Positions 1 to 7,506 of a stretch of 17,457 nucleotides of DNA are shown here, piece by piece. The stretch comes from an uncultured Eubacteriales bacterium (GTDB taxonomy: Bacteria; Bacillota; Clostridia; Oscillospirales; Oscillospiraceae). The notes below the pieces were generated by a model. It was not told the origin of the DNA and did not search any database. It saw only the letters and a list, made by a program, of their open reading frames with translations. Made by a program: the position numbers and the translations under genes. Every line of letters starts with the position of its first letter. The stretch's first letter is position 1. Location of the stretch: the NCBI GenBank assembly GCA_900549405.1, contig URNZ01000042.1:1-17457 (forward strand). The letters run 5' to 3'.

Positions 1-944
1 GTGTCGGCAAAGGCCAGCTTGATGGCCTCCATCACCTTGTGATAGTGCTCGGCGCTCTCCCGATTTTCCGGCATGGTCATCCCGTCCAGAATGCCCAGGG
101 CCATGAGGACGGTGATGCCGTGGCCGTTGGGCGGGATCTCGCACACGGTATAGCCCCGATAGTTCTGGGTGATGGGCTCCACCCAGTCCGGGTGATAGTG
201 CTCAAAGTCCTCCCGGCAGAAATAGCCCCCCGTCTTCTGGGAGAAGGCCACGATCTGCTCCATCAGTTTTCCCCGGTAATAGCTCTCGCAGCCGGTGGCG
301 GCCAGTTCCTCCAGGGTGTCGGCATAGTCGGGGAAGCGGAAGACGTCTCCGGCGGCATAGGGGGTGCCGTCAGGCTTCATAAAGCTCTTCCACCAGTATT
401 CGTGGGGGGCGGGGTCGGTCTCCATGGCCTTGGCGATGCGGCGGCTGTCTTTGGCCCACTGGCGGGCCACATTCACAGGCACGGGATAGCCCTCCCGGGC
501 ATAGGCGACGGCGGGGGCGAACAGCTCGGCCAGGGGCTTGGTGCCAAAGCGGCTGTTCAGGGCGGCCCAACCGGCGGGGGCGCCGGGGACCATGGTGGGC
601 AGCCAGCCCTCCTTGGGCACCTGGTCAAAGCCCAGTTCCCGGACCTTATCGGCGGAGAGGGCCATGGGGGCCACGCCGCTGGCGTTTAAGCCGTAGAGCT
701 TCTGATCTTTTTCTATCCATACCAGGGCGAAGCAGTCCGAGCCCAGGCCGTTGCCTGTGGGCTCCAGCAGGGGCATGGCGGCGGCCATGGCCACGGCGGC
801 GTCCACGGCGTTGCCGCCGGACTTCATCACGTCCAGACCGATCTGGGCCCCCAGGGGGACAGAGGTACAGGCCACGGCCTTTTTGGCATAGACCACGTTG
901 CGGCGGGAGGAGTAGCGATAAATAAGCGGGTCGAAGCGGGGCAT
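1..944 (-). CDS. Gamma-glutamyltransferase-family protein, C-terminus cut by window edge
   Basis: The reading frame is open from ATG at 944 to the left edge, giving about 314 N-terminal residues of a family usually 500-580 long. GGT-family Ntn hydrolases self-cleave before a catalytic Thr and hydrolyse or transfer gamma-glutamyl groups. The catalytic Thr belongs to the missing C-terminal part. Visible family signatures are the SGGNAVDAAVAMA segment near residue 40, EPTGNGLGSDCFALVW near residue 60, and the VPGAPAGWAALNSRFG block. There is no signal peptide, so it is probably cytoplasmic, as in the YwrD-like branch. The place where classical GGTs carry an LDxRExAP-type motif, whose Arg binds the glutamyl carboxylate, reads LNASGVAP here, so true gamma-glutamyl specificity is uncertain. 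The start is supported by an upstream AAGGGATG element and a sigma-A promoter. It lies downstream of the TRAP operon on the same strand but has its own promoter and is separated by a terminator. Confidence 0.88.
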   Translation of the reverse strand, partial: MPRFDPLIYRYSSRRNVVYAKKAVACTSVPLGAQIGLDVMKSGGNAVDAAVAMAAAMPLLEPTGNGLGSDCFALVWIEKDQKLYGLNASGVAPMALSADKVRELGFDQVPKEGWLPTMVPGAPAGWAALNSRFGTKPLAELFAPAVAYAREGYPVPVNVARQWAKDSRRIAKAMETDPAPHEYWWKSFMKPDGTPYAAGDVFRFPDYADTLEELAATGCESYYRGKLMEQIVAFSQKTGGYFCREDFEHYHPDWVEPITQNYRGYTVCEIPPNGHGITVLMALGILDGMTMPENRESAEHYHKVMEAIKLAFAD

Positions 945-982
945 ACAGCAGTCATCCCTTCTGAAATTTGATTGATAGCTTC

Positions 983-1011
983 AGTATAGCAGAGAAGCAA
1001 AGTAAGGGCAA
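983..1011 (-). promoter_or_regulatory. Sigma-A promoter of the GGT-like gene
   Basis: On the minus strand a -35 TTGCCC (1006-1011) is followed after 17 bp by -10 TATACT (983-988), about 38 bp upstream of the ATG at 944. It lies just past the terminator at 1020-1049, so the GGT-like gene is probably transcribed independently of the TRAP operon. Confidence 0.7.
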
Positions 1012-1019
1012 GAGAGACG

Positions 1020-1049
1020 AAAAAGGGAGCGCCGGGGCGCTCCCTTTTT
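1020..1049. terminator. Bidirectional intrinsic terminator after the TRAP operon
   Basis: The 8-bp stem GGGAGCGC / GCGCTCCC (1025-1032 / 1037-1044) has loop CGGG and is flanked by A5 on the left and T5 on the right, so it has a T-run on both strands. On the minus strand it lies 12 nt past the stop codon of the TRAP permease, so its main role is to end that operon. Confidence 0.85.
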
Positions 1050-1061
1050 CATGTGCGATCA

Positions 1062-3071
1062 TCAGGCAGCGGACGGGGAGACGGGGGACTGGGGGTCCTT
1101 GTGCCGGGGCTGATAGACCAGCTTTTGATAGGCAATGATGATGGCCAGGATGGCGATGCCGCCGATGTCGGTGAGGGTCTTGCTGTCGATGAGCATCAGT
1201 GCTCCGGCCATAGAGGCGAAGCGCAGCAGCCAGTTCAGGTTCCCGAACAGGTGGCCCTCCACGGCGGCGGCGATCATCACCACGCCGATGCAGGAGCTGA
1301 TGACCACCTGGGTGCCGCTGAGCCATGTCACGTTCTCCAGCAGCAGCTGGGGGTTATACATGAACATATAGGGGATGATGAATCCGGCCAGGGCCAATCG
1401 CACCGACTGCCAGCCTGTTTTCATGGGACTGCCGCCGGACAGACCCGCCGCAGCGAAGGAGGCCAGGGCCACAGGGGGGGTCAGGTTGGCGAACATGGCA
1501 AAGTAGAAGCAGAACAGATGGGCGGCCAGCTCGGGCTGGCCCAGCTCCACCAGAGCGGGGGCGGCGATGGTGGCGGTGATCAGATAGGAGGGGATGGAGG
1601 GCAGGCCCATGCCCAGGATCATGCAGGTGATCATGGTGAACACCAGAGTGAGCAGCACGCTCTCCTGACCGATACGGATGATGGCGTGGGCCACGTTCAG
1701 GGCGAAGCCGGTCATGCCGCACACGCCCACGATGATGCCCACGCAGGCGCAGGCGATGGCCACGGAGACGGTGGACTTGGCACCGGAGACAAAGGCATCG
1801 CAGATGTCCTTCAGGCTCATGCGGCTGATGGGCCGCAGCTCGGCCACGATGATGGTGACCACGATGGTCCAGAAGGCGCTGAAGATGACCGTTTTGCCGC
1901 TCCAGATGAGCATATACAGCAGGAAGGCGATGGGGATAAGCAGATGGCCCCGCTCCCGCATGACCTGGCCGGGCTTGGGCATCTGCTCCTTGGGCAGACC
2001 GTTTAGGTGCTCTTTGGTGGCCCGCATCTGCACCTGGACCAAAATACCCATGTAATACAGCAGGGCGGGGATGACGGCGGCCTTGATGATGACTCCGTAT
2101 TGCACCCCCAGGGTCTCGGCCATGACGAAGGCGGCGGCGCCCATAATGGGGGGCAGCAGCTGGCCGCCCACCGAGGCGGTGGCCTCAACGGAGCCGGCAA
2201 ACTCCTTGGAGTAGCCCGTCTTTTTCATCAGGGGGATGGTGAAGGTGCCGGTGGTGACCACGTTGGCCACAGCGGAGCCGTTGATGGAGCCCAGAAAGCC
2301 GGAGGCCAGCACGGCCACCTTAGCGGGGCCGCCCTTGGTGTGACCGGCCAGGGCGTTGGCGATGTCGTTGAAGAACTGGCCCATGCCGCACTTGTTCATC
2401 ACTTCGCCGAAGATGATAAACAGGACGATATAGGTGGCGGCCACCTTGACGGAGGTGCCGTAGATGCCGTAGATATCGGTGGTGAGATAGGTGACGACGC
2501 GGTGCCAGTTATAGCCCCGGTGCATGAAGAGACCGGGCATATACCGGCCGAATATGGCATAGACCAGGAAGATGACGGACAGGATGCTCAGGGCCGGACC
2601 GCTGAGTCGGCGGGAGCACTCCAGCACCAGCAGGATCAGGATCGTACCGAAGATAATGTCAATGGTCTCGCCCTGGAAGCCGGTGGAGATGAATACGGGA
2701 TAGCGGACGAATACATAGATGGGCATGACCGCCGACAGAGCGAAGCAGATCCAGTCGTACCAGACGACCTTTTTCCGGCTGGACTTTTTAAAGGCGGGGT
2801 AGAGCAGGAAGCCGATCATCAGCACCAGTCCCACATGGATGGCGTGGTGCTTGATGTTCACCATCTGTAAAATGCGGATGCCAGAGGCATAGGCCAGGTG
2901 ATACAGGGTGAAGAACAGACACAGGACATAGACCAGCTTGTTCAGCCAGTCGGCCTGGAACTTGCGGGTGCGGGACTCTTTTTCATATTTCTCCATGATC
3001 TCGGCGCCCTTTTCGGCATCGATAGGAGAGGCGTCAGCCGTTGTGACGGCGGTTTTTTCCAAATCAGCCAC
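1062..3071 (-). CDS. TRAP transporter fused permease (DctQ-DctM type, TAXI system)
   Basis: This is a 669-residue polytopic membrane protein, the normal size for a fused 4TM + 12TM TRAP permease. TRAP transporters use an ion gradient and a periplasmic or lipoprotein receptor to import organic acids. The N-terminal 45 residues are a hydrophilic tail, and membrane helices start near residue 47. Family hallmarks are FLGSINGSAVANVVTTGTF and GSVEATASVGGQLLPPIMGAAAF in the first half of the DctM part, and GMGLPSIPSYLI plus ANLTPPVALASFAAAGLSGG near the end. The start is GTG at 3071, which lies inside the end of the DUF1850 gene (8-nt overlap) behind AAGGGGG, so translation is probably coupled. It is third in the operon after the TAXI receptor and DUF1850. 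The substrate cannot be read from the sequence. Characterised TAXI systems transport glutamate, 2-oxoglutarate or other dicarboxylates. Confidence 0.95.
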   Translation of the reverse strand: MADLEKTAVTTADASPIDAEKGAEIMEKYEKESRTRKFQADWLNKLVYVLCLFFTLYHLAYASGIRILQMVNIKHHAIHVGLVLMIGFLLYPAFKKSSRKKVVWYDWICFALSAVMPIYVFVRYPVFISTGFQGETIDIIFGTILILLVLECSRRLSGPALSILSVIFLVYAIFGRYMPGLFMHRGYNWHRVVTYLTTDIYGIYGTSVKVAATYIVLFIIFGEVMNKCGMGQFFNDIANALAGHTKGGPAKVAVLASGFLGSINGSAVANVVTTGTFTIPLMKKTGYSKEFAGSVEATASVGGQLLPPIMGAAAFVMAETLGVQYGVIIKAAVIPALLYYMGILVQVQMRATKEHLNGLPKEQMPKPGQVMRERGHLLIPIAFLLYMLIWSGKTVIFSAFWTIVVTIIVAELRPISRMSLKDICDAFVSGAKSTVSVAIACACVGIIVGVCGMTGFALNVAHAIIRIGQESVLLTLVFTMITCMILGMGLPSIPSYLITATIAAPALVELGQPELAAHLFCFYFAMFANLTPPVALASFAAAGLSGGSPMKTGWQSVRLALAGFIIPYMFMYNPQLLLENVTWLSGTQVVISSCIGVVMIAAAVEGHLFGNLNWLLRFASMAGALMLIDSKTLTDIGGIAILAIIIAYQKLVYQPRHKDPQSPVSPSAA

Positions 3072-3567
3072 GGAATAGATACCCCCTTGTTGGAATGATC
3101 CTGGCCTCGACGCGGCTTGCGTCGGGCAGGGAGCGGAAGTCGAAAATTTCGGTTCCGTTCAGCGTGAAGGTTTTCATGTACTTGTCAGAGGTGATCCAGT
3201 GCAGGGTGGGGAAGAGACTGTTGATGTCCTCCATCCACACCAGGCCGCCCTCCACCCGGGTGGGCACGTCCATCTCGGCGGGGATGCCCGCCCCATAGCC
3301 CGCCACGGCGATGGCATCCAGATTGAACTCCAGTCCATCGGTGACGGAGTAATACTCATACCAAGGGATGTGCTCGAAGGAGTGCTCGATCTCCAGGGAG
3401 AGCTTGTCGCCCGGGGCGATGGGCCAGGCGGCGATGAGTTCATCCGCCTTGCGGTCCCGCAGCTGGAGCTGATAGCCGCTGGGGATGAGAAAGGCCAGAT
3501 ATCCAGCCAGTACCAGGACGGCCAGCAAAAGCAGCGCCGGGAGAGGGTGTTTTTTCAGTATGTTCAT
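3064..3567 (-). CDS. DUF1850 domain protein, TRAP-TAXI accessory
   Basis: This 167-residue protein has one N-terminal membrane helix (about residues 9-30) and a soluble extracytoplasmic part. The soluble part has the DUF1850 pattern: a strand with IEHSFEHIPWYEYYSV, then GAGIPAEMDVP, and a short C-terminal beta region. DUF1850 genes are a recurrent neighbour of TAXI receptors and fused TRAP permeases, and their biochemical role is not established. The ATG at 3567 is preceded by TGAGG at a usable distance. Its stop overlaps the permease start by 8 nt, and it begins 79 nt after the receptor gene, a spacer that holds a strong hairpin. A structural role with the permease or receptor is an inference from this strict linkage. 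Confidence 0.88.
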   Translation of the reverse strand: MNILKKHPLPALLLLAVLVLAGYLAFLIPSGYQLQLRDRKADELIAAWPIAPGDKLSLEIEHSFEHIPWYEYYSVTDGLEFNLDAIAVAGYGAGIPAEMDVPTRVEGGLVWMEDINSLFPTLHWITSDKYMKTFTLNGTEIFDFRSLPDASRVEARIIPTRGYLFRG

Positions 3568-3587
3568 GGTGGTGCCTCAAAGAGAGG

Positions 3588-3617
3588 GGGTGCGGACGGG
3601 CCGTGCCGCCCGCACCC
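3588..3617. promoter_or_regulatory. Hairpin between TAXI receptor and DUF1850 genes
   Basis: GGGTGCGG (3588-3595) pairs with CCGCACCC (3610-3617). After an A/C mismatch, a further CGG/CCG pairs around a 6-nt loop. No T-run follows on the minus strand, so it is unlikely to be a full terminator. Such hairpins behind the first gene of a transporter operon often stabilise or partially terminate the message, giving more receptor than permease. That role is inferred here. Confidence 0.5.
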
Positions 3618-3646
3618 GGGTCAGATGTTGGGAAGCTGACGGAAAA

Positions 3647-4705
3647 TCAGCTGATGTAGCCGTTGTCTCTCCAGAAGGCCTCGGCACCGGGGTGCAGGGG
3701 CAGCTGGATGTCGTCCACGCCGAAGGAGATGTCGATGTTCTTGTCGGCGGCGTTGTGAGAGGCCTTGATGGTGCTGATGTTCTCGAAAATGCCCTGGAGC
3801 ATGTCATAGACCATGTCGTCGCTCAGGTCCTTGCGCACCAGCATGATATTATAGACGAACAGGCCCTCCACGTCCTCGGTGTTGTTATAGGTCCCGGCGG
3901 GGATGACGGACTTGGCGTAGTAGGGATACTCGGCCACCAGCTTGTCCCGGCCCTCGCCGTCGATGGGGACGATGACCATGTCATACTGCACGCCCAGGTC
4001 CATAATGGTGGAGTTGGGCAGGCCGGAGGTGACGAACACCGCGTCGCACTGGCCGTTCTTCATGTTGTCGATGGCCTCGCCATAGGCCAGATAGTCGGGG
4101 GTGATGTCGTCATAGGTGATGCCATAGGCGTTGAGGATCATGCGGGCGTTGATCTCCACGCCGGAGTTGGCCGCGCCCACGCCCACGCGCTTGCCCTTCA
4201 GATCGGCCACGGAGTTGATGCCGGTGCCCTTCACGGTGACCAGCTGCACATAGTTGGGCCACAGGCGCATCAGGGCCCGCAGGTCGGAGGCCTCGCCCTT
4301 GCCCTCGTAGGCGCCGGTGCCGGTGTAGGCCTGCATCACTGCGTCCTGCATGGCGATGGCGATCTCCGCGTCGCCGTTGAGGATGTTCTGGATGTTCTGG
4401 CCGGTGGCGTTGGTGGCCTCGGCGGAGGTCTGGTAGCCATAGTCCTTCAGGGCGGTGGCGAAGGCGCCGCCAATGGGGAAGTAGATGCCGGAGGTGGGAC
4501 CGGTGCCCACGGTGATGAATTCCTTAGAGCGTTCCTCGGGGGTGAGTCCCTTCACCTCGCCGGCGGACTGAGAGGTGGAGGCGTCGCTGCCCGAGCCGCT
4601 GGAAGCGGGGGTGCTGGCGGTCCCGCTGCCGCCATTGCCGCAGGCGGCCAGAGACAGAGCCATGCTGAGTGCCAGTGCCAGGGACAAGAGCTTCTTTAAT
4701 TTCAT
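3647..4705 (-). CDS. TAXI-family TRAP transporter solute-binding lipoprotein
   Basis: This is the 352-residue extracytoplasmic receptor of the TRAP system, first gene of the operon. The signal peptide has a KLKK n-region and a Leu/Ala core, ending in lipobox LAAC with lipidated Cys22. A Ser/Gly/Thr linker to about residue 47 follows. The mature domain carries TAXI-family features: ITVGTGPTSGIYFPIGGAFA, the GDAEIAIAMQDAVMQAY block, LKGKRVGVGAANSG and CDAVFVTSGLPN. The family binds glutamate, 2-oxoglutarate or related acids. The ligand here is unknown. The start was set at ATG 4705 because AAAGGAG lies 9 nt before it. A TTG two codons earlier (4711) would put the ribosome site only 3 nt away. 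A sigma-A promoter and a LytTR-like operator lie upstream. Lipidation would be done by Lgt, which is encoded at 8339-9364. Confidence 0.95.
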   Translation of the reverse strand: MKLKKLLSLALALSMALSLAACGNGGSGTASTPASSGSGSDASTSQSAGEVKGLTPEERSKEFITVGTGPTSGIYFPIGGAFATALKDYGYQTSAEATNATGQNIQNILNGDAEIAIAMQDAVMQAYTGTGAYEGKGEASDLRALMRLWPNYVQLVTVKGTGINSVADLKGKRVGVGAANSGVEINARMILNAYGITYDDITPDYLAYGEAIDNMKNGQCDAVFVTSGLPNSTIMDLGVQYDMVIVPIDGEGRDKLVAEYPYYAKSVIPAGTYNNTEDVEGLFVYNIMLVRKDLSDDMVYDMLQGIFENISTIKASHNAADKNIDISFGVDDIQLPLHPGAEAFWRDNGYIS

Positions 4706-4770
4706 CTTCAATTTCTCCTTTACACTAGTTTCTCCGTGTAGGAAACGGGCTGCTTCCCTTTACGCCGTTC

Positions 4771-4799
4771 ATAATATGTTAATATTTTCACCAATGCAA
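4771..4799 (-). promoter_or_regulatory. Sigma-A promoter of the TAXI-TRAP operon
   Basis: On the minus strand, -35 TTGCAT (4794-4799), a 17-bp spacer and -10 TATTAT (4771-4776) are followed by an expected leader of about 60 nt before ATG 4705. The -35 is one mismatch-rich hexamer away from consensus, which fits an activator-dependent promoter. The repeats at 4810-4839 lie directly upstream. Confidence 0.75.
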
Positions 4800-4809
4800 G
4801 AAAAATTGC

Positions 4810-4839
4810 GTGAACGGTAGCAATGGGCGGGTGAACGGG
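4810..4839 (-). promoter_or_regulatory. Candidate LytTR-regulator binding site (two direct repeats)
   Basis: On the minus strand ACCGTTCAC (4810-4818) and CCCGTTCAC (4831-4839) are direct repeats with 12 bp between them, 21 bp start to start. LytTR-domain regulators bind two 9-bp direct repeats of the pattern [TA][AC][CA]GTTN[AG][TG] separated by 12-13 bp. These match at 8 and 7 of 9 positions with the right spacing. The proximal repeat ends 10 bp upstream of the -35 box of the TAXI-TRAP promoter, a typical activator position. The LytTR regulator encoded divergently at 6760-7485 is the obvious candidate protein. Confidence 0.55.
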
Positions 4840-4905
4840 TGTGTGGGGCGGGGAACCGGAATGACATTTTCTGAAAGAAACTGAAATTTTGTGGTACTTT
4901 CCCTA

Positions 4906-4933
4906 TTGAAATTACAGTGCCGATTGGTATATT
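4906..4933 (+). promoter_or_regulatory. Sigma-A promoter of the sensor kinase / regulator pair
   Basis: -35 TTGAAA (4906-4911), a 16-bp spacer and -10 TATATT (4928-4933) lie about 65 bp before the kinase start codon. Two CTGAAA direct repeats 10 bp apart (4871 and 4881) lie just upstream and could be a second regulator contact. Their match to a LytTR box is weak. Confidence 0.6.
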
Positions 4934-4996
4934 ATTTCGTTAAGAAAGCATAAAAAGCCGCCTGTACAGGTGAGACCGAAGGGAAGGAGTATTTCT

Positions 4997-6667
4997 ATGC
5001 AGAATAACCTTTTCTTTTCCCTGACGCTGAACATCAGTCTGCTGGTGCTGATGGCCACCATTTTAACGGAGGTGCGCCCCCTGCGGATGATCCTGAAGCG
5101 TCAGGATCGCTCGGTGAGCAGCCAGCTGGTGCTGGGGGCCATCTTCGGGGTGCTGTCCATCAGCTGTACTTACACGGGCCTGGCCTTTCAGGGGGCGGTG
5201 GTGAACACCCGGGTGGTGAGCACCGTGGCGGCGGGGCTGGTGGGCGGCCCCATCAGCGGCCTGTGTGCCGGGGCCCTCAGCGGGCTGCACCGCTATTTCT
5301 ACAATCCGGCGGGCTTTACCTCCCTGGCCTGCGGCATCGGCACCTTCTGCTTCGGCGCGGTGGGGGCATTGGGCTGCCGGTGGTTCACCCGCCGGTCCCG
5401 GCGCACCAGCGACTTGGTCTTTCTCACTCTGGTGGCCGAGCTGGTCCAGTGCGGCCTGATCCTGCTGCTGTCCAAGCCCTTCGAGGCCGCCGCCGCCCTG
5501 GAGGAGGCCATCCTGCTGCCAAAGATCCTGGTGAATTCCCTGGGGCTGATCGCCTTTATGCGTATACTGGACCGGCTGAACCGGGACCTGACCATCGAGC
5601 TGGTGGAGCAGCGGGCGGTGGCCCTGCTCATCGCCCAGGAGTGCCTGCCCTATCTCCGCCGGGGGATGGGGGACCGGGCGGCCCTGCAAAAGGCGGTGGA
5701 CATCGTCCGGGACAAGCTGCCCACGTTCCAGGTGGCCCTCACCGACTGCGGCCAGGTGCTGGCCAGCAGCGGCTGGGAGCTGCCGGAGGGCCAGCTGCCC
5801 CTGCCCGCCCGGGCGGCCATGGAGACCAACGACGTCTTCATCCAGCTGGACGGGGGGAAGGAGGCCAGTTGGGCCATTTTATCCGCCCCCCTGCGGGCGG
5901 ACGAGCGCATCACCGGGGCGCTGCTGCTGCGGGTGCCTGTGGGGCCAAACCTGGTGCTGGACGCGGACCGGCGCACTTTGGTCAGCATGGCGGACTTCTT
6001 CTCCGTCATGCTGGAACTGGGGGAGACGGAGCACCAGATCGCCCTGCGCAAGCAGGCGGAGTTCCGGGCATTGCAATCTCAGATCAACCCCCACTTTCTG
6101 TTCAACGCCCTGAACACCATCTCCGGCCTGTGTCTCACCGACCCGGACCGGGCCTGTCAGACGGTGCTGGTGCTGGCCAACTATTTCCGCCAGACCCTCA
6201 CCATCAACGAGCCAGTGGTCACCCTGGAGCAGGAGCTGTCCAACGTGGACAACTATCTGATGCTCACCGAGGCCCGGTTCGAGGGGGCGCTCCACGTCCA
6301 CAAGGAGCTGCCCGACGATCTGACCGCCCTGCGTCTGCCGCCCCTGATCTTACAGCCCATCGTGGAAAACGCCGTGCGCCACGGCTTTAAGGCGGTGGAT
6401 GACCGGCGGGTGTCCCTGGTCATCCGCCAGGACGATCAGCGGGCCTATATCCAGGTGAGCGACTGCGGCCCCGGCTTCTCGGACGAGGTGCTGCGCAAGC
6501 TGGATGACCCCAACGACCCCACATATACCGGGCTGTTCAACGTGCGCAAGCGGCTGCGGGCCATCTATGGGGACGCCTGTGAGTTTTCCATCCAAAACAG
6601 CGATGACGGGGCCACGGTGGCCTTCTCCATCCCCCTGACCCCGCCCCACATGCCGGATACGCTGTGA
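4997..6667 (+). CDS. LytS-type sensor histidine kinase (5TM-LYT / GAF-like / HisKA-HATPase)
   Basis: This 556-residue membrane kinase has an N-terminal 5TM-LYT-type membrane sensor (about residues 1-190) with several helices and conserved small-residue loops such as GLVGGPISGLCAGALSG. A GAF-like cytoplasmic domain (about 205-345) follows, then the dimerisation/phosphoacceptor region with QINPHFLFN, where His366 is the predicted phosphorylation site. The ATPase domain has the N-box VENAVRHG (Asn458) and the G1 box DCGPGF (Asp489). Known relatives (BtsS, B. subtilis LytS) sense pyruvate and control a transporter gene. The ligand here is unknown. ATG 4997 was chosen because GGAAGGAG lies 7 nt upstream, while an in-frame GTG at 4970 lacks a ribosome site. 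The response regulator follows 92 nt downstream. Confidence 0.93.
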   Translation: MQNNLFFSLTLNISLLVLMATILTEVRPLRMILKRQDRSVSSQLVLGAIFGVLSISCTYTGLAFQGAVVNTRVVSTVAAGLVGGPISGLCAGALSGLHRYFYNPAGFTSLACGIGTFCFGAVGALGCRWFTRRSRRTSDLVFLTLVAELVQCGLILLLSKPFEAAAALEEAILLPKILVNSLGLIAFMRILDRLNRDLTIELVEQRAVALLIAQECLPYLRRGMGDRAALQKAVDIVRDKLPTFQVALTDCGQVLASSGWELPEGQLPLPARAAMETNDVFIQLDGGKEASWAILSAPLRADERITGALLLRVPVGPNLVLDADRRTLVSMADFFSVMLELGETEHQIALRKQAEFRALQSQINPHFLFNALNTISGLCLTDPDRACQTVLVLANYFRQTLTINEPVVTLEQELSNVDNYLMLTEARFEGALHVHKELPDDLTALRLPPLILQPIVENAVRHGFKAVDDRRVSLVIRQDDQRAYIQVSDCGPGFSDEVLRKLDDPNDPTYTGLFNVRKRLRAIYGDACEFSIQNSDDGATVAFSIPLTPPHMPDTL

Positions 6668-6676
6668 GTTTTTGGC

Positions 6677-6704
6677 GTTCCCACCCCCGCAGGGGGTGGG
6701 AAAC
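6677..6704. promoter_or_regulatory. Perfect GC-rich hairpin between kinase and regulator genes
   Basis: TTCCCACCCCC (6678-6688) pairs with GGGGGTGGGAA (6692-6702) as an 11-bp uninterrupted stem with loop GCA. A bulged A allows a further outer G-C pair. No T-run follows closely, so read-through into the regulator is likely. It could be an mRNA processing or stability element, a partial attenuator, or one copy of a dispersed palindromic repeat. Confidence 0.55.
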
Positions 6705-6759
6705 ACAGGTTTTAATGAATGAAAACAGAAGAGAAAAGAAGAGCAGGAGGGGGAGAGAC

Positions 6760-7485
6760 ATGCGCATTGCGGTCATTGATGACGAAAAATATTCCCGCAT
6801 CGTGCTGACCCACCAGATCCGCCAGCTGCTGCCCCAGGCGGAGGTGGCCCAGGCGGCCAGCGGGGCCCAGGCCATGGAGCTGTTGGAGCGGCAGAGCTTT
6901 GACGTGCTGTTCATCGACATCCGCCTGGGGGACATGGAGGGGACCACCATCGCCGCCCTGGCCCGGCGGCTGATGCCCAGGGCCAAGATCATTTTCGCCA
7001 CGGCCTATTCTGAGTTTGCCGTGAAGGCCTTTGAACTGCGGGCGGACGACTATATCCTAAAGCCCTTTGACCCGGAACGTATCCGCCAGGCCCTGGAGCG
7101 GTGCATGGAGCCCCAGCCGGAAGCGGCCGCGCCCCAGCCCCGCCCCCTCCACCGCATCGCGGTGAGCAGCAACCGCAGCACCACCCTGCTGGACACGGAG
7201 GACATCACCTATATCGAGACCGACGGCGTGGGCCGGGGCTGCGTCATCCACACCATCTCCGGCAAGCGGTATAACGACAGCACCCCCCTGGGGGAGTATG
7301 AGACCCGGCTGGAGGGGGAACAGTTCTATCGGGTCCACAAGACCAGCCTGGTCCACCTGAAGTATGTGGACAGCATCTTCCCCTGGACGGGCAACGGCTT
7401 TGCCCTGCGGGTGCGGGGGGAGGACACCGTTCTGCCCATCAGCCGGGACCGGGTGCGGGAGCTGCGGCGGAGACTGAGCATTTAA
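6760..7485 (+). CDS. LytTR-family response regulator
   Basis: This 241-residue two-domain regulator is the partner of the kinase just upstream. The receiver domain (1-120) has the acidic pair Asp7/Asp8, phosphoacceptor Asp53 in FIDIRLGD, Thr81 and Lys101 in the LKP motif, so it looks fully functional. The LytTR DNA-binding domain (about 135-241) contains the ITYIETDG strand, the YRVHKTSLVHLKYVD motif and the C-terminal LPISRDRVRELRRRL helix. ATG 6760 was selected because AGGAGGGGG lies immediately upstream. An upstream in-frame GTG overlapping the kinase stop would add 32 low-quality residues and would read through the hairpin. LytTR proteins bind spaced direct repeats, and a matching pair lies in front of the divergent TRAP operon. 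Confidence 0.94.
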   Translation: MRIAVIDDEKYSRIVLTHQIRQLLPQAEVAQAASGAQAMELLERQSFDVLFIDIRLGDMEGTTIAALARRLMPRAKIIFATAYSEFAVKAFELRADDYILKPFDPERIRQALERCMEPQPEAAAPQPRPLHRIAVSSNRSTTLLDTEDITYIETDGVGRGCVIHTISGKRYNDSTPLGEYETRLEGEQFYRVHKTSLVHLKYVDSIFPWTGNGFALRVRGEDTVLPISRDRVRELRRRLSI

Positions 7486-7506
7486 GATGGAACTGCGTTC
7501 ATTTTC

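Noticed and set aside
1053..2870. Plus-strand frames of 317 and 287 codons opposite the TRAP permease
   Set aside because: Gly/His/Asp/Gln-rich shadow frames of a conserved TRAP permease.
3485..4699. Long plus-strand open frame (404 codons) opposite the TAXI receptor
   Set aside because: His/Gly/Val/Asp-rich repetitive composition typical of GC-rich antisense frames, no ribosome site, and the opposite strand encodes a clear TAXI lipoprotein.
6664..6759. GTG start of the LytTR regulator overlapping the kinase stop
   Set aside because: The receiver domain begins at ATG 6760 behind a strong AGGAGG. The extension would translate the hairpin and is not receiver-like.
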